64,000 nucleotides of DNA from Bacillus sp. ISL-18 (GCF_018613415.1 NZ_JAGGQG010000006.1:1-64000), one strand, 5' to 3'. Positions 16,813 through 25,526 are shown, counted from the first letter of the stretch. Numbers and translations are program-made. Notes: a model not told the origin generated them from the letters alone.

Positions 16813-17969
16813 GATAATTCTAAAAATTTACACAACTCCTACATAACTATTTTTATGAAAAACTATTATAATGACCCAACTATAACGGGCAATCCCTACT
16901 ACTACGGCCACGTACCAGAAGTAACAGTGGATGCTAAAGGTGGAACAAAGGTGGTCAAACATTTCAGTATGGGCAGAATGGCCTTCGAACGTGTGAAAGT
17001 TATGCCTGATAATCGAACCGTTATTTATGGAATCGACAGCAATCCTGGCGGGCTGTTTATGTTTGTGGCTGACAAAGAAAAGGATTATCAGCTGGTACAC
17101 TTTATGCGGCTAAATGGGTCCAAACCGGCACGGAGAATGGCGGTTCGGCTAACCTTGAATGGATTAAGCTTGGACATGCTAGCGATAAGAAAATTGAGAA
17201 GCTTGCTGATACTACCAAATTCAGTGGTATTTTTGAGGCAACAGATGATGCTGTAAAGGGAAAAGCTGAGGGCTACAAAGCGATCAAAACAGCAGCAAAT
17301 GGCGGGAAAGTGGAATGGGTGAAAGTGAAACCAGGAATGGAAACGGCTGCTGCATTCTTAGAAACGCATCGATATGCGGCTTACCTAGGTGCAACTGTTG
17401 AATTTAATAAAATGGAAGGACTTGATTTTAATGAAAAAGACAATAAGGCTTACGTGGCTATTTCCTATCAGGAAAAGTCTATGTTAGCTGATCCTGCATC
17501 ACCTGCAGATGATATCCAACTTCCAAAGATTAGTGCTGATAGAGTGTATGAACTTTCTTTTCAACCTAACAGAAAAACAATGGACGGCAAGAAAATAAGT
17601 AGTCATTATGTACCTGTCAGCATGACAGGAACTTTAATGGGGGAAGATTTATCAACACCGGATGCGGATGGAAATACCGCCAACGTTGATAAAATTGCGA
17701 ATCCTGATAACGTCGTATTTTCACAGGATATGAGAACTTTATTTATCGCTGAAGATTCCGATAAACATGAAAACAACTATACATGGGCTTACAATGTCGA
17801 TACCAAAAAACTTTCTAGAATCTTATCAGTACCGGGCGGCGGGGAATCAATCGGCTTACAGATGGTCGATAACCTTGACGGACATACGTATTTAATGAAT
17901 AGTTCACAAAATCCAGGGTATGTTGGTTATATTTCAGGTCTTCCGTTTATGGGGAAAGATAAAAAATAA
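16813..17969 (+). pseudogene. PhoX-type (DUF839) phosphatase remnant
   Basis: C-terminal part of a secreted PhoX-like alkaline phosphatase. From 16855 the frame reads NDPTITGNPYYYGHVPEVTVD... SMGRMAFERVKVMPDNRTVIYG; it then changes frame near 17089-17094, after KEKDYQL, and continues from 17091 as AGTLYAAKWVQTGTENGG through EWVKVKPGMETAAAFLETHRYAAYLGAT, GLDFNEKDNKAYVAIS, NPDNVVFSQDMRTLFIAEDS and PGGGESIGLQ to the TAA at 17969. Signal peptide, N-terminal half and ribosome site are missing; full-length relatives are about 600-700 aa. Truncated and frameshifted, so not functional. A terminator follows. Confidence 0.85.
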
Positions 17970-17989
17970 CTGGATAAGCAGTCTGAAAT

Positions 17990-18020
17990 GCAGTCTTGTT
18001 TTTAAGCAAGGCTGCTTTTT
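17990..18020 (+). terminator. intrinsic terminator of the phoX remnant
   Basis: GCAGTCTTG, loop TTTTTAAG, CAAGGCTGC and T5, surviving downstream of the pseudogene. Confidence 0.8.
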
Positions 18021-18047
18021 AATATCATTAATCAAGTCGACAATAAC

Positions 18048-18464
18048 CTAGGGTAAAGGTTCTTCATCATCTAGTTTTACATTTCCAACAGTTTCTATGT
18101 GGACTTTCTCTTCTTTTAAGATTTCATGAACCTGGATAAGTTCTTGATATTGATTCTTATTTATTTCTACATCATTCAGTATTGCTGGGGTTAATTTGAC
18201 CTCAATCTTCTCTTCAGACAAAGGAATGCAGATTGTTTCCAATTTTGTATCCGCTGGATCTTTTGGATTTGCTAGCTTTTTCTCAATAATTAGGTCCTCT
18301 CGGGTGATAGGAACCAGTAATTGTTTTGCCTCCGTATACTTTTTCTTATAAATGGTAACTTCGGCGGTATCAACCCATTTTTTATTTAGTTCCATTTCTT
18401 CTTTATGTAATTGGAGCGTTATTTCATTTTGTGGGTCTAATGGTGAATTGTGCTGTTTCGTCAA
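18048..18464 (-). CDS. DUF2382 (YsnF/AvaK-type) protein
   Basis: 138 aa, one DUF2382 domain: LQLHKEEMELNKKWVDTAEVTIYKK ... VPITREDLIIEKK ... ETICIPLSEEKIEVK ... ILKEEKVHIETVGNV. These repetitive beta-rich domains occur in stress-related proteins such as B. subtilis YsnF; the biochemical role is unknown. No signal peptide is seen. TTG 18464 follows GGAGGGAATTTAG. It lies downstream of a longer DUF2382 paralogue in the same direction (68-bp gap). Confidence 0.85.
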   Translation of the reverse strand: MTKQHNSPLDPQNEITLQLHKEEMELNKKWVDTAEVTIYKKKYTEAKQLLVPITREDLIIEKKLANPKDPADTKLETICIPLSEEKIEVKLTPAILNDVEINKNQYQELIQVHEILKEEKVHIETVGNVKLDDEEPLP

Positions 18465-18495
18465 CTAAATTCCCTCCATAGGAAAGTGATGTAAC

Positions 18496-18533
18496 ACCTA
18501 TTCATTGCTCAGCAATGAATAGGTATTTTTGTT
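18496..18533 (+). terminator. plus-strand terminator-like hairpin between DUF2382 genes
   Basis: ACCTATTCATTGCT and AGCAATGAATAGGT form an almost continuous stem followed by ATTTTTGTTT. The U-run lies on the plus strand, opposite to both flanking genes, so it either works weakly for the upstream DUF2382 gene or ends an antisense RNA. Confidence 0.5.
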
Positions 18534-19099
18534 TAGCTGTTATTGATATCGCTAAAGCTTGACGCATCGGAAACGACATTCACATTTCCAGTCGTATCAA
18601 CATGAGCTTCTTCGCGCTTGAGAGTCTCCTGGACTTGCTGCGTTTCCTCAACTTGGCGTTTTGAAGCGGAAATCTCCTCAGTCGTTACTGCATACTTGTT
18701 TACCTCCACTTGTTCCTGAGACACCGGAATAGTGATGGTCTCCTGGGAGATCGAAGATGAATCGCTTCGTTCATTATTCATAGGGGTTCTCGTGATGACA
18801 ACTTCCTCGTGCATGACAGGAACATCAACCGTTTTTTGTTCTTCGACAACATCTTTAGAAATCACGACATCACCAGCATCGACACTATTTTTCGTAATGT
18901 CTAGCTCTTCTTTATGAAGTTGAAGTGTGCCATCATTTTGACCATTTTGGCTATTTTGTTGGCCATCTTGGCTATTTTGCTGGCTATTTTGGCTAGTTGA
19001 ACTGGTTGCATTGCCTTGATTACTTGAGTTGGATTGGTTGTTTTGATTTTCCATATTTTGTGAATTGTCATCACTGAATAAACCTAAGAAGTCGCTCAT
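18533..19099 (-). CDS. DUF2382 protein with Gln/Asn/Ser-rich N-terminus
   Basis: 188 aa from ATG 19099 (AAGGGGG upstream); the longer frame to 19129 is unsupported. Residues 1-10 are MSDFLGLFSD, then a low-complexity Q/N/S linker of about 45 residues (repeated QNSQ units), then a DUF2382 domain with the same pattern as the next gene: LQLHKEELDITKNSVDAGDVVISK ... VPVMHEEVVITR ... TITIPVSQEQVEVNK ... LKREEAHVDTTGNV. This pair looks like a local duplication in which one copy gained or kept the linker. Probably cytoplasmic and stress-linked by family; function unknown. Confidence 0.85.
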   Translation of the reverse strand: MSDFLGLFSDDNSQNMENQNNQSNSSNQGNATSSTSQNSQQNSQDGQQNSQNGQNDGTLQLHKEELDITKNSVDAGDVVISKDVVEEQKTVDVPVMHEEVVITRTPMNNERSDSSSISQETITIPVSQEQVEVNKYAVTTEEISASKRQVEETQQVQETLKREEAHVDTTGNVNVVSDASSFSDINNS

Positions 19100-19454
19100 A
19101 AAAATCCCCCTTATAAGTTGAATGGTCAAGCCTTTAATATAATGTGCGCTGGAGAAATCTTTATTCTGAAAATGATATTGAAAAAACTACTAAATTACTG
19201 GCTGAATTTTTCTTTTATTTTGGATACTTTTATGACATAAAAGCCAAAGTGGCTCAGACTTCTTTGTATTTTATAACATGATAGGTTGATTCATATTCAA
19301 ATAAGACAATAAAGATTCAATTTCTAAAAAAATTACTGAATCTTTATGGCTTTCTTTTGATTTATGTTAATATAATCGGTAAAATTTTAAAAGAACCGAA
19401 TGTTAATGAAACATGAATAATTAATTATTAGTAATCCTCAAAGGAGTTATACAC
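19100..19454. other. intergenic region
   Basis: 355 bp without a gene. It holds an 11-bp inverted repeat, ATAAAGATTCA near 19310 and TGAATCTTTAT near 19341, and TATAAT near 19370 that may be the -10 of the isochorismatase-like gene, without a good -35. Confidence 0.4.
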
Positions 19455-20036
19455 ATGAAGAAGTCTTTCGAAAATACAGCTCTGCTAGTGATGGATCTGC
19501 AAAATGGTATTGTGTCTCGCTATTCAGAAAGTCAGGAAATTCTTTCTCCATTTCAAAAGGCAGTGGAAGCTGCACGCCGATCTAATATTCCAGTCATATT
19601 TGTCCGTGTGGCTTTTAGCGAAGGTTATCCTGAAAGCAATTCGCGGAATAAAATGTTCTCAGCTTTGTCTAAATCTGGGGGAATGACGGTCGTAGACCCA
19701 GGAACGCAAATTCACGAATCCCTGCAACCCAAACCGAATGAACCAGTCGTAACAAAGTATCGAGTTAGTGCCTTCGCCGGAAGTAACCTCGAAGTCATTC
19801 TGCGATCGAAGGGGATAGACACGTTAATATTGAGTGGGATTGCGACAAGTGGTGTAGTTCTATCAACAGTAAGGGAAGCAGCGGATAAAGATTATGCAAT
19901 TACGGTACTATCGGATGCTTGTCTCGACGGTGACCCTGAGGTTCACCGTGTTCTTACCGAGAAGGTGTTCCCGCGACAAGCTGATGTGATGACAGTGGAA
20001 GATTGGGTTAATTCCTTAAATTGCTATAACTCTTAA
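19455..20036 (+). CDS. isochorismatase-like protein without the catalytic Cys
   Basis: 193 aa, cysteine-hydrolase/isochorismatase fold. Asp14 (LVMDLQNGIV) and Lys101 (VVTKYRVSAF) of the usual Asp-Lys-Cys triad are present, but the nucleophile position in GIATSGVVLST is Val134 where hydrolases have Cys (GVATNVCVEST). It therefore cannot act as a thiol amidohydrolase; true isochorismatases also lack the Cys, so a vinyl-ether hydrolase or another reaction is possible. ATG 19455 follows AAAGGAG. The gene is monocistronic with a terminator. Confidence 0.85.
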   Translation: MKKSFENTALLVMDLQNGIVSRYSESQEILSPFQKAVEAARRSNIPVIFVRVAFSEGYPESNSRNKMFSALSKSGGMTVVDPGTQIHESLQPKPNEPVVTKYRVSAFAGSNLEVILRSKGIDTLILSGIATSGVVLSTVREAADKDYAITVLSDACLDGDPEVHRVLTEKVFPRQADVMTVEDWVNSLNCYNS

Positions 20037-20112
20037 CAGACTTATACTAATATTAAAACAGAAACGAATTCTTGATAAATAAGCGGGAATAAAGTCAATA
20101 GCCCAAAATTTG

Positions 20113-20143
20113 AAAACCTCGCCGAAGTTTGGTGAGGTTTTTT
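20113..20143. terminator. bidirectional terminator
   Basis: AAAACCTCGCC, loop, GGTGAGGTTTT, between the converging isochorismatase-like and ABC exporter genes. Confidence 0.85.
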
Positions 20144-20155
20144 AATGATACTCGC

Positions 20156-21301
20156 TTAAATAAAACTCCTAACATTGTTATTCCGGTTAAACTTATAAAT
20201 GGCTATCATAAAGAACACTAGGGCGAAGGCGAATAGGGTTGCTAAATTTAATGCCAAACTGCTGAGTGTATGTCCTTTTTGCAGTTCAGTGATTGAGTCG
20301 AGCAGCCATCTTTGCGGGAGGAAGTCCGCAATTTTTTGGGCCGCTTTTGGCATGATTTCTACTGGCCAGAAGCAGCCGGATAACAGGCAGGTTGGTGTCA
20401 TAATAAGAGTTTGCAAGGCACTTGCCGAATTGGAGTTGGTGGCAAAGGCAGTAATGACCAATGATAAACCTACAGAAACAAGCGAGAAAAACATCATCAC
20501 ACCGATCATTTCCCAGTAGGGGACCCCAGCTGAAATACCAAAGACTTTCGTCATAACCGTCATGGTGACAACCACTTGAATGGTCATTATGATCATATTG
20601 ACAATTACATTAGCAAGAACATACTTTTTACCGTCAATCGGTGTCGACATAATCCGGAAATAGGTTCGATTTTCTTTCTCTTTTAAAATCAATTCAGACA
20701 GGCCGCCTGCAGAATTGAGCATAATCATTAGCAGAAAGCCAATCGTCTGAATCGTCATATCGTTGTTATTAGATGTATCTTTTAAAGAATGCGTAGAAAC
20801 CTTAAACCCTGAATTTTGATAATTGTGATAGAGAGTAGTAAACACCGTTTCATCCCCATTGGCAGCAGTGCGTAGGGACGCAAGATTACTAATATAGTTG
20901 TTAAGGTAAGCCGTAATATAAGTCGTGACCTGTGCCCCTTTAATCGATACAATCTGCACCTCTGGCTTCTCGCCATTCATAATCGCTTGTGAAAAACCTG
21001 GTTCAAGGATAATGGCGCAATCCATGTCGCCAGAAGCGATTTTGTTCTTAACCTCAGATTCTGCTAGTTTACTTGTCTTTACATTTTTTAAACTGCCAAT
21101 AAAACTGGCGGTATTTTTCGAAATCGTCGTTTGGTCTTGGTCCACAATCCCGGCATTGAGATAGGAGGGCCCCGTATTGCCATACACCAAAAAGGCAATA
21201 AAGATGCCTAGTAACGGCACGAGTACATAGGCGAAAATTTTTCGTTTGTTTAAAAAGATGGCACGTAACGAATTAGCCACCAGCCACATGATTTCTTTCA
21301 T
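20156..21301 (-). CDS. lnrN: ABC-2 type permease (LnrN/YfiN-like)
   Basis: About 381 aa from ATG 21301, chosen over a longer frame because GGGAGG is at correct spacing and it starts one base after the stop of the preceding permease gene. One N-terminal helix, a large extracytoplasmic domain (residues about 45-200) and five C-terminal helices, typical of ABC-2/NatB permeases (LSELILKEKENRTYFRIMSTPI linker). The order ATPase-permease-permease and the adjacent two-component genes match B. subtilis LnrLMN, the linearmycin-resistance exporter. The orthology is inferred from architecture and pattern. Confidence 0.8.
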   Translation of the reverse strand: MKEIMWLVANSLRAIFLNKRKIFAYVLVPLLGIFIAFLVYGNTGPSYLNAGIVDQDQTTISKNTASFIGSLKNVKTSKLAESEVKNKIASGDMDCAIILEPGFSQAIMNGEKPEVQIVSIKGAQVTTYITAYLNNYISNLASLRTAANGDETVFTTLYHNYQNSGFKVSTHSLKDTSNNNDMTIQTIGFLLMIMLNSAGGLSELILKEKENRTYFRIMSTPIDGKKYVLANVIVNMIIMTIQVVVTMTVMTKVFGISAGVPYWEMIGVMMFFSLVSVGLSLVITAFATNSNSASALQTLIMTPTCLLSGCFWPVEIMPKAAQKIADFLPQRWLLDSITELQKGHTLSSLALNLATLFAFALVFFMIAIYKFNRNNNVRSFI

Positions 21302-21302
21302 T

Positions 21303-22421
21303 CTAAAGACCCTCCCGTTTTCTGAATGCAACAATCGCAACCATTAGGAAAACAAGTGCAATGCCAATATTTAATGAGATCGCAGGCAGTGCAGCGGCTA
21401 GATCATTGTTATAAATAATTTTTGTTAACGCATCTCTTGCCCATGTCAAAGGGGACAAATTCACCACGATTCCCAGAATTCCGTCGGCTTTGTCAATTCT
21501 GAAATAGGCTCCGCCAAAAAAGGCAGCAAGCTGTAGGATAATCATGACGATGGTTTGCATGCCTGAATCCGTTTTGATCATATAGCTGAGGCCGAGCCCA
21601 AAGCTGACAGCAAGAAATACCAGCGTGAACAGAATGAGCACTACCATTCCGAGATGGCTGCCCCAGTCGGCGCCAAAGACAAAACGGCTAAAGGCCATTA
21701 CCAGCAAGATGCAAACAAAGTTAATTCCTATACCCCCAAGAATTTTACCTAGAAAAATTTCCATTTTGTTAATAGGAGCGATGGCGAGCCGAATGGCGGT
21801 GTTCCGCCTTCTTTCCCCGCGTATTAAAGAACTGGCGGAAATGGCACTGTATAACGCAATCATAGTGGTCATCGCAATGGCGTAATAATCCATCGAGCCT
21901 GGAGCTTTATCTGCATTTAACGAGGTTTCTTTTACATAGCTTGTCGTGGTACTGGCTAATACTGCTTGTAACTGCTCAGGTTTTTCCTTTGCTATTTCGG
22001 TAATCAAATTGTATTTATCGGTAAAAGCAGTCAGCATTCCTTCAACCATACTTGCCTGGATGCTGTTCCGCTCACTGCCGTAAAATTGAATTCCTTTATC
22101 GGTAATCATTACATAAGCATCATATTTGTTTTGTTGAACAGCCAGCTGTCCATTTGTACCATTCTTTGCCTCTGAAAAATGAATGTCTTGCTTTTTAGCC
22201 TCCATTATAAAATTATGGAACGGTTCTGAAAAGTTACGATCATTATTTTCGGTAAATAGTACATTGATTTTTCCAATTTTAATGTTTGTGTCAAAGGTAT
22301 TAGACAAAGCAGTTCCGAGAATCAGCATTAACACGATGGGGAAGGCCAGCATAAACACCAGCGTCCTGAAATCTCGGATGCTGCGTTTACATTCATTTAG
22401 AGCTATATTGATGATATTCAC
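21303..22421 (-). CDS. lnrM: ABC-2 type permease (LnrM/YfiM-like)
   Basis: 372 aa. An N-terminal helix (LVFMLAFPIVLMLILGTAL), an extracytoplasmic domain, then five helices with the RGERRRNTAIRLAIAPINKMEIFLGK cytoplasmic linker. Second half of the exporter pair with the next gene. GTG 22421 has AGGAGG upstream and lies 12 bp after the ATPase stop, so the three genes form one operon. Substrate by analogy: polyene-type antibiotics or membrane-active lipids. Confidence 0.8.
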   Translation of the reverse strand: MNIINIALNECKRSIRDFRTLVFMLAFPIVLMLILGTALSNTFDTNIKIGKINVLFTENNDRNFSEPFHNFIMEAKKQDIHFSEAKNGTNGQLAVQQNKYDAYVMITDKGIQFYGSERNSIQASMVEGMLTAFTDKYNLITEIAKEKPEQLQAVLASTTTSYVKETSLNADKAPGSMDYYAIAMTTMIALYSAISASSLIRGERRRNTAIRLAIAPINKMEIFLGKILGGIGINFVCILLVMAFSRFVFGADWGSHLGMVVLILFTLVFLAVSFGLGLSYMIKTDSGMQTIVMIILQLAAFFGGAYFRIDKADGILGIVVNLSPLTWARDALTKIIYNNDLAAALPAISLNIGIALVFLMVAIVAFRKREGL

Positions 22422-22433
22422 TTTTGCTTCCTC

Positions 22434-23369
22434 CTAATCTCTTAAGTTTCTACCGGTTAGAGTAAGAAATACGGTTTCAAGGTTTGGAGCCAGCTCTTGG
22501 AGTGAACGGATTTCTTTACCATTGTTAATGAAGAACTGAATAATCTGGTTTAAATTGTTTATTTCTGATTTGGAGTTAATTTTCACCAGGTTTTCCTCGA
22601 CGGAAACGGAATTGACACCTTTGATTTCCTTTAATGAAGCTTCATCAAGGTTATCTGAGTTTTTCACTTCAAACAATATATCCTTTGTATCCGTAATAAT
22701 TGCTTTTAATTGCTCCTTAGTTCCTTCCGCAATCACCTTTCCATGATCGACAATCGCAATCCGCGAACAGATTTCTTCCACCTCTTCCATGTAGTGGCTC
22801 GTGTAAATAACGGTACAGCCCATCTCGTTTAATTTGCGGACAGAGGTTAAAATGTAGTTTCGTGACTGTGGATCAATACCAACAGTTGGTTCATCCATAA
22901 TAATCAGCTTTGGCCGGTGGGAAATCGCACAAGCGATATTTAATCTGCGTTTCATCCCGCCGGAAAAGGTCTTTGGATAGCTCTTTTGTTTATCTAACAG
23001 CCCGACAAACTCCAGTGCTTCTTCGACACGTTCTTTTAATTCTGCTCCCCGCAGCCCGTATAGTCCTGCAAAAAATCTCACATTCTCGCAGGCTGTCATA
23101 TCTTCATAGATCGCCAAGTCCTGTGGTACGATCCCGATATTCATCTTGGCAAACTTACTGTGTGACGCAATGTTCTTGCCAAGGATATGGATTTCCCCGC
23201 TGTTATTTCGTAAAAGACCTGAGATCATATTAATCGTTGTACTCTTGCCGGCTCCATTGGACCCCAGGAAACCGAAAATTTCCCCTTCCTGAATCGCTAA
23301 AGACATATTATCAACAGCAATAAAATCGCCAAATTTCTTCGTTAAATTCTTAATCTCCAACACGTTCAT
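22434..23369 (-). CDS. lnrL: ABC transporter ATPase (LnrL/YfiL-like)
   Basis: 311 aa. Walker A GSNGAGKS at residues 36-43, Q-loop VPQDLAIYED, signature FSGGMKRRLNIA, Walker B LIIMDEPTVGID and the switch His in YTSHYMEE. The roughly 90-residue C-terminal extension after AEGTKEQLKAI is typical of DrrA/NatA-type exporters. Energises the two permeases that follow. A TATAAT-like -10 at 23429-23424 (minus strand) without a good -35 lies in the leader, which fits a promoter needing activation by the neighbouring response regulator. Confidence 0.88.
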   Translation of the reverse strand: MNVLEIKNLTKKFGDFIAVDNMSLAIQEGEIFGFLGSNGAGKSTTINMISGLLRNNSGEIHILGKNIASHSKFAKMNIGIVPQDLAIYEDMTACENVRFFAGLYGLRGAELKERVEEALEFVGLLDKQKSYPKTFSGGMKRRLNIACAISHRPKLIIMDEPTVGIDPQSRNYILTSVRKLNEMGCTVIYTSHYMEEVEEICSRIAIVDHGKVIAEGTKEQLKAIITDTKDILFEVKNSDNLDEASLKEIKGVNSVSVEENLVKINSKSEINNLNQIIQFFINNGKEIRSLQELAPNLETVFLTLTGRNLRD

Positions 23370-23387
23370 AAACTCACCTCATATAGG

Positions 23388-23404
23388 ATGGTGCCTGACA
23401 CCAT
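23388..23404. repeat. REP-like palindrome ATGGTGCCTGACACCAT
   Basis: Arms ATGGTG and CACCAT around CCTGA, 19 bp before the lnrL start. GGTGCCTGACACC-like palindromes are, from general knowledge, common intergenic repeats in Bacillus; here it lies inside the leader and could form a hairpin in the mRNA. Confidence 0.6.
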
Positions 23405-23431
23405 TTCCTTTATTTGTAATTTGATTATAAG

Positions 23432-23473
23432 AAAAAAGGGTGAACTAACATAAGTGCATTAGTTCACCCTTTA
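23432..23473 (-). terminator. terminator of the two-component operon
   Basis: On the minus strand AAAGGGTGAACTAA pairs with TTAGTTCACCCTTT, followed by TTTC. It separates the kinase/regulator operon from the exporter operon. Confidence 0.9.
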
Positions 23474-23512
23474 TACATGAGAAATTTCATGTTTTTCATA
23501 TGAAGGCTTTCA

Positions 23513-24619
23513 TTAGACTATGGGGAGGAGGGTGGTAACGGAGAATCCATTGGTTCCATCGACAATCACTGTGCCTTTTATAGAGGCAGACCGTTCTTCC
23601 ATACCTACGATGCCAAGCCCTTTTACCACTTTACCGGATACGATCCCTTTACCGTTATCACGGACCTCGACCCGAACTAGCTTGTTCAATACCTGAATGT
23701 CAATCGATATTTCCGACGCACCTGAGTACTTTAAAGAATTCGTGAGGGCTTCGCTGATATTTTCAGCAATAATCTTCCATTGAATCGGTGTAATCAAATC
23801 TATGTTTCCTTTGTGTACCAACGGCATTCGTAACTGGTGCTGGATGGAAAACTCCTCAATGAACAGTTTTAGACGCTGTAAGCCGATTTGTTCGGTTGGG
23901 GGCTTCATATTTTTTAAGGTAATTCTAATATCTTCGATGCCTTCTTTAGAAATGTTTATCGCATTCTGAAGCAGTTCCACAGCTTTAGTCTGATCAATGG
24001 CGATAAGAGTCTTCGCCGCTTCCATTTGAATCAGAGCGCCGGTCATGGAGTGGCCAATGCTGTCATGAATCTGCTGGGAAATCCGGTTGCGCTCCTCTAA
24101 GCGAGAGGTATATTCAGATTGCCTAATGTACTCTTTATTTTCATTAAGGCTTTTGGAGAGCCGCTGCATATCCATCCGCATCTTATCAAGCGTATTCTCA
24201 TATTTAATCAGCCTATGCGAGTAATGGCTAGTCATGAAATAAACCACAAAGCAAAAGAGTGCAACCAGACCGTATGACGCCTGTAAGTGAGGGACAAAAA
24301 ATACAGGCAGTAATCCCATTACCAACAACACCCACTTTTTTTTAAAAAAAGGCCAGGAAAGCTCATAGAAGTGATTCGGCAGGAGAAGGATGAATAACGT
24401 ATTCACTTCCCGAAAGGTAATAAAAATAAGGACAATCGATACCAGGTGGATGCAAATCTTTACTCTTCCCGATCGAATAAGGTAAAGGGTAATATTTATA
24501 CTGAAATATACTAAAATTGCAAGGACAATCACAGCCAGACTGCTTGTTTTGGACTGAACGTAGGAAAAGCTGAGCAATAGGATAATAATTAGCTTGCTGA
24601 AAATGATCCATAATTCCAT
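23513..24619 (-). CDS. lnrJ: sensor histidine kinase (LnrJ/YfiJ-like)
   Basis: 368 aa. Four to five N-terminal membrane helices (residues 1-130) with almost no external loop, as in intramembrane-sensing kinases, then a coiled segment and a HisKA_3 domain with the phosphorylated His185 in ERNRISQQIHDSIGHS, and a HATPase_c domain (DNGKGI, GLGIVGMEER). It phosphorylates the response regulator encoded 12 bp upstream. ATG 24619 is preceded by AGAGG. In B. subtilis LnrJ senses linearmycins and other polyenes; same role inferred. Confidence 0.85.
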   Translation of the reverse strand: MELWIIFSKLIIILLLSFSYVQSKTSSLAVIVLAILVYFSINITLYLIRSGRVKICIHLVSIVLIFITFREVNTLFILLLPNHFYELSWPFFKKKWVLLVMGLLPVFFVPHLQASYGLVALFCFVVYFMTSHYSHRLIKYENTLDKMRMDMQRLSKSLNENKEYIRQSEYTSRLEERNRISQQIHDSIGHSMTGALIQMEAAKTLIAIDQTKAVELLQNAINISKEGIEDIRITLKNMKPPTEQIGLQRLKLFIEEFSIQHQLRMPLVHKGNIDLITPIQWKIIAENISEALTNSLKYSGASEISIDIQVLNKLVRVEVRDNGKGIVSGKVVKGLGIVGMEERSASIKGTVIVDGTNGFSVTTLLPIV

Positions 24620-24631
24620 CTCATGGTCCTC

Positions 24632-25270
24632 TTAATCTACTGAGCCAGTAAGAAAATAAATGGCAATTTGTGTTCGATGCTCCAAGCCCGTTTTACCTAG
24701 AATCGAAGTAATATAGTTAGCAACAGTACCTTCCGAAATAAACAGCTCCTTTGAAATCGCCTTGTTGGAGTAGCCCTTGGCAATAAGAGTCATGATGTCC
24801 ATTTCCCGCTCGGTGAAGAGGCTGGCATCCACCTTGGACTCGGGTTTTGAATGGCCAGTCATTTTGGATTTAACCTTATCGAGGACAACATCCTGCAAAA
24901 CAGTGTTACCATAGTAGACACTCTTAATGGCATCGCGGATCCGTTCCGGGTCGGTATTTTTCAATAAGTAGCCTTTTGCTCCATTCTTAATCGCATCGAT
25001 AATGTACTCATCGTCATCAAACGTTGTCAGAATCATCGGCTTGGTCTTCGTTGTTTCTGTCAGAAGTTTTGTTGCTTCAACGCCATTCATATTGGGCATT
25101 CTTACGTCCAGAAGAGCTATGTCAACATAATGATGTTGACAATATTCAACTGCTTCTTTACCATCCTCTACGGTTGCAAGTACCTCAAACTCTCCGTAGG
25201 TACTCAAAATGATCTTCATGCCTTCGCGAATAAATGAATTATCATCCGCAATCAATAGTTTAATATTCAT
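24632..25270 (-). CDS. lnrK: NarL/LuxR-family response regulator (LnrK/YfiK-like)
   Basis: 212 aa. Receiver domain with Asp55 in ALLDVRMPN, acidic pair DD9-10 and Lys in GYLLKNTD; C-terminal LuxR helix-turn-helix FTEREMDIMTLIAKGYSNKAISKELFISEGTVANYITSILGK. It should activate the exporter operon. Its gene comes before the kinase gene, the reverse of B. subtilis lnrJK. The ribosome site before ATG 25270 is weak (GTGAG). A perfect palindrome lies about 80 bp upstream. Confidence 0.88.
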   Translation of the reverse strand: MNIKLLIADDNSFIREGMKIILSTYGEFEVLATVEDGKEAVEYCQHHYVDIALLDVRMPNMNGVEATKLLTETTKTKPMILTTFDDDEYIIDAIKNGAKGYLLKNTDPERIRDAIKSVYYGNTVLQDVVLDKVKSKMTGHSKPESKVDASLFTEREMDIMTLIAKGYSNKAISKELFISEGTVANYITSILGKTGLEHRTQIAIYFLTGSVD

Positions 25271-25350
25271 CTCACAGCAGAACTGACCTGCCCATCACAT
25301 CCTTAATTTGGAATCAGTTACCTTAAACATAACAGAAAGGAGGGTATTTG

Positions 25351-25362
25351 AGGAGTACTCCT
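25351..25362. promoter_or_regulatory. palindrome AGGAGTACTCCT upstream of lnrK
   Basis: A 12-bp perfect dyad 81-92 bp before the regulator start. It is a candidate binding site for autoregulation, or chance. No second copy was seen before lnrL. Confidence 0.35.
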
Positions 25363-25467
25363 TAATAATAAAAATGCCTATCAATGCGAGGGACCGATTG
25401 TAGTTGGGTTCAGCTAATATTAGAGGTGTTATTCTAAATAATTATATTTAGAGATCCCCAGCTTTTT

Positions 25468-25497
25468 TTGCATAACCAGGAACGTGTGTTCTATAAT
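25468..25497 (+). promoter_or_regulatory. sigma-A-like promoter before a 21-codon frame
   Basis: TTGCAT at 25468-25473, 18-bp spacer, TATAAT at 25492-25497. Confidence 0.6.
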
Positions 25498-25526
25498 AAA
25501 AGTGTAAATATAAAGAGGTGATATGC

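Noticed and set aside
18900..19060. Repeats in the Q/N/S-coding region as a CRISPR or other DNA repeat
   Set aside because: They are codon-level repeats of a low-complexity protein linker.
24363..24611. Minus-strand frame within the sensor kinase gene
   Set aside because: Shadow frame of the kinase gene; no independent signal.
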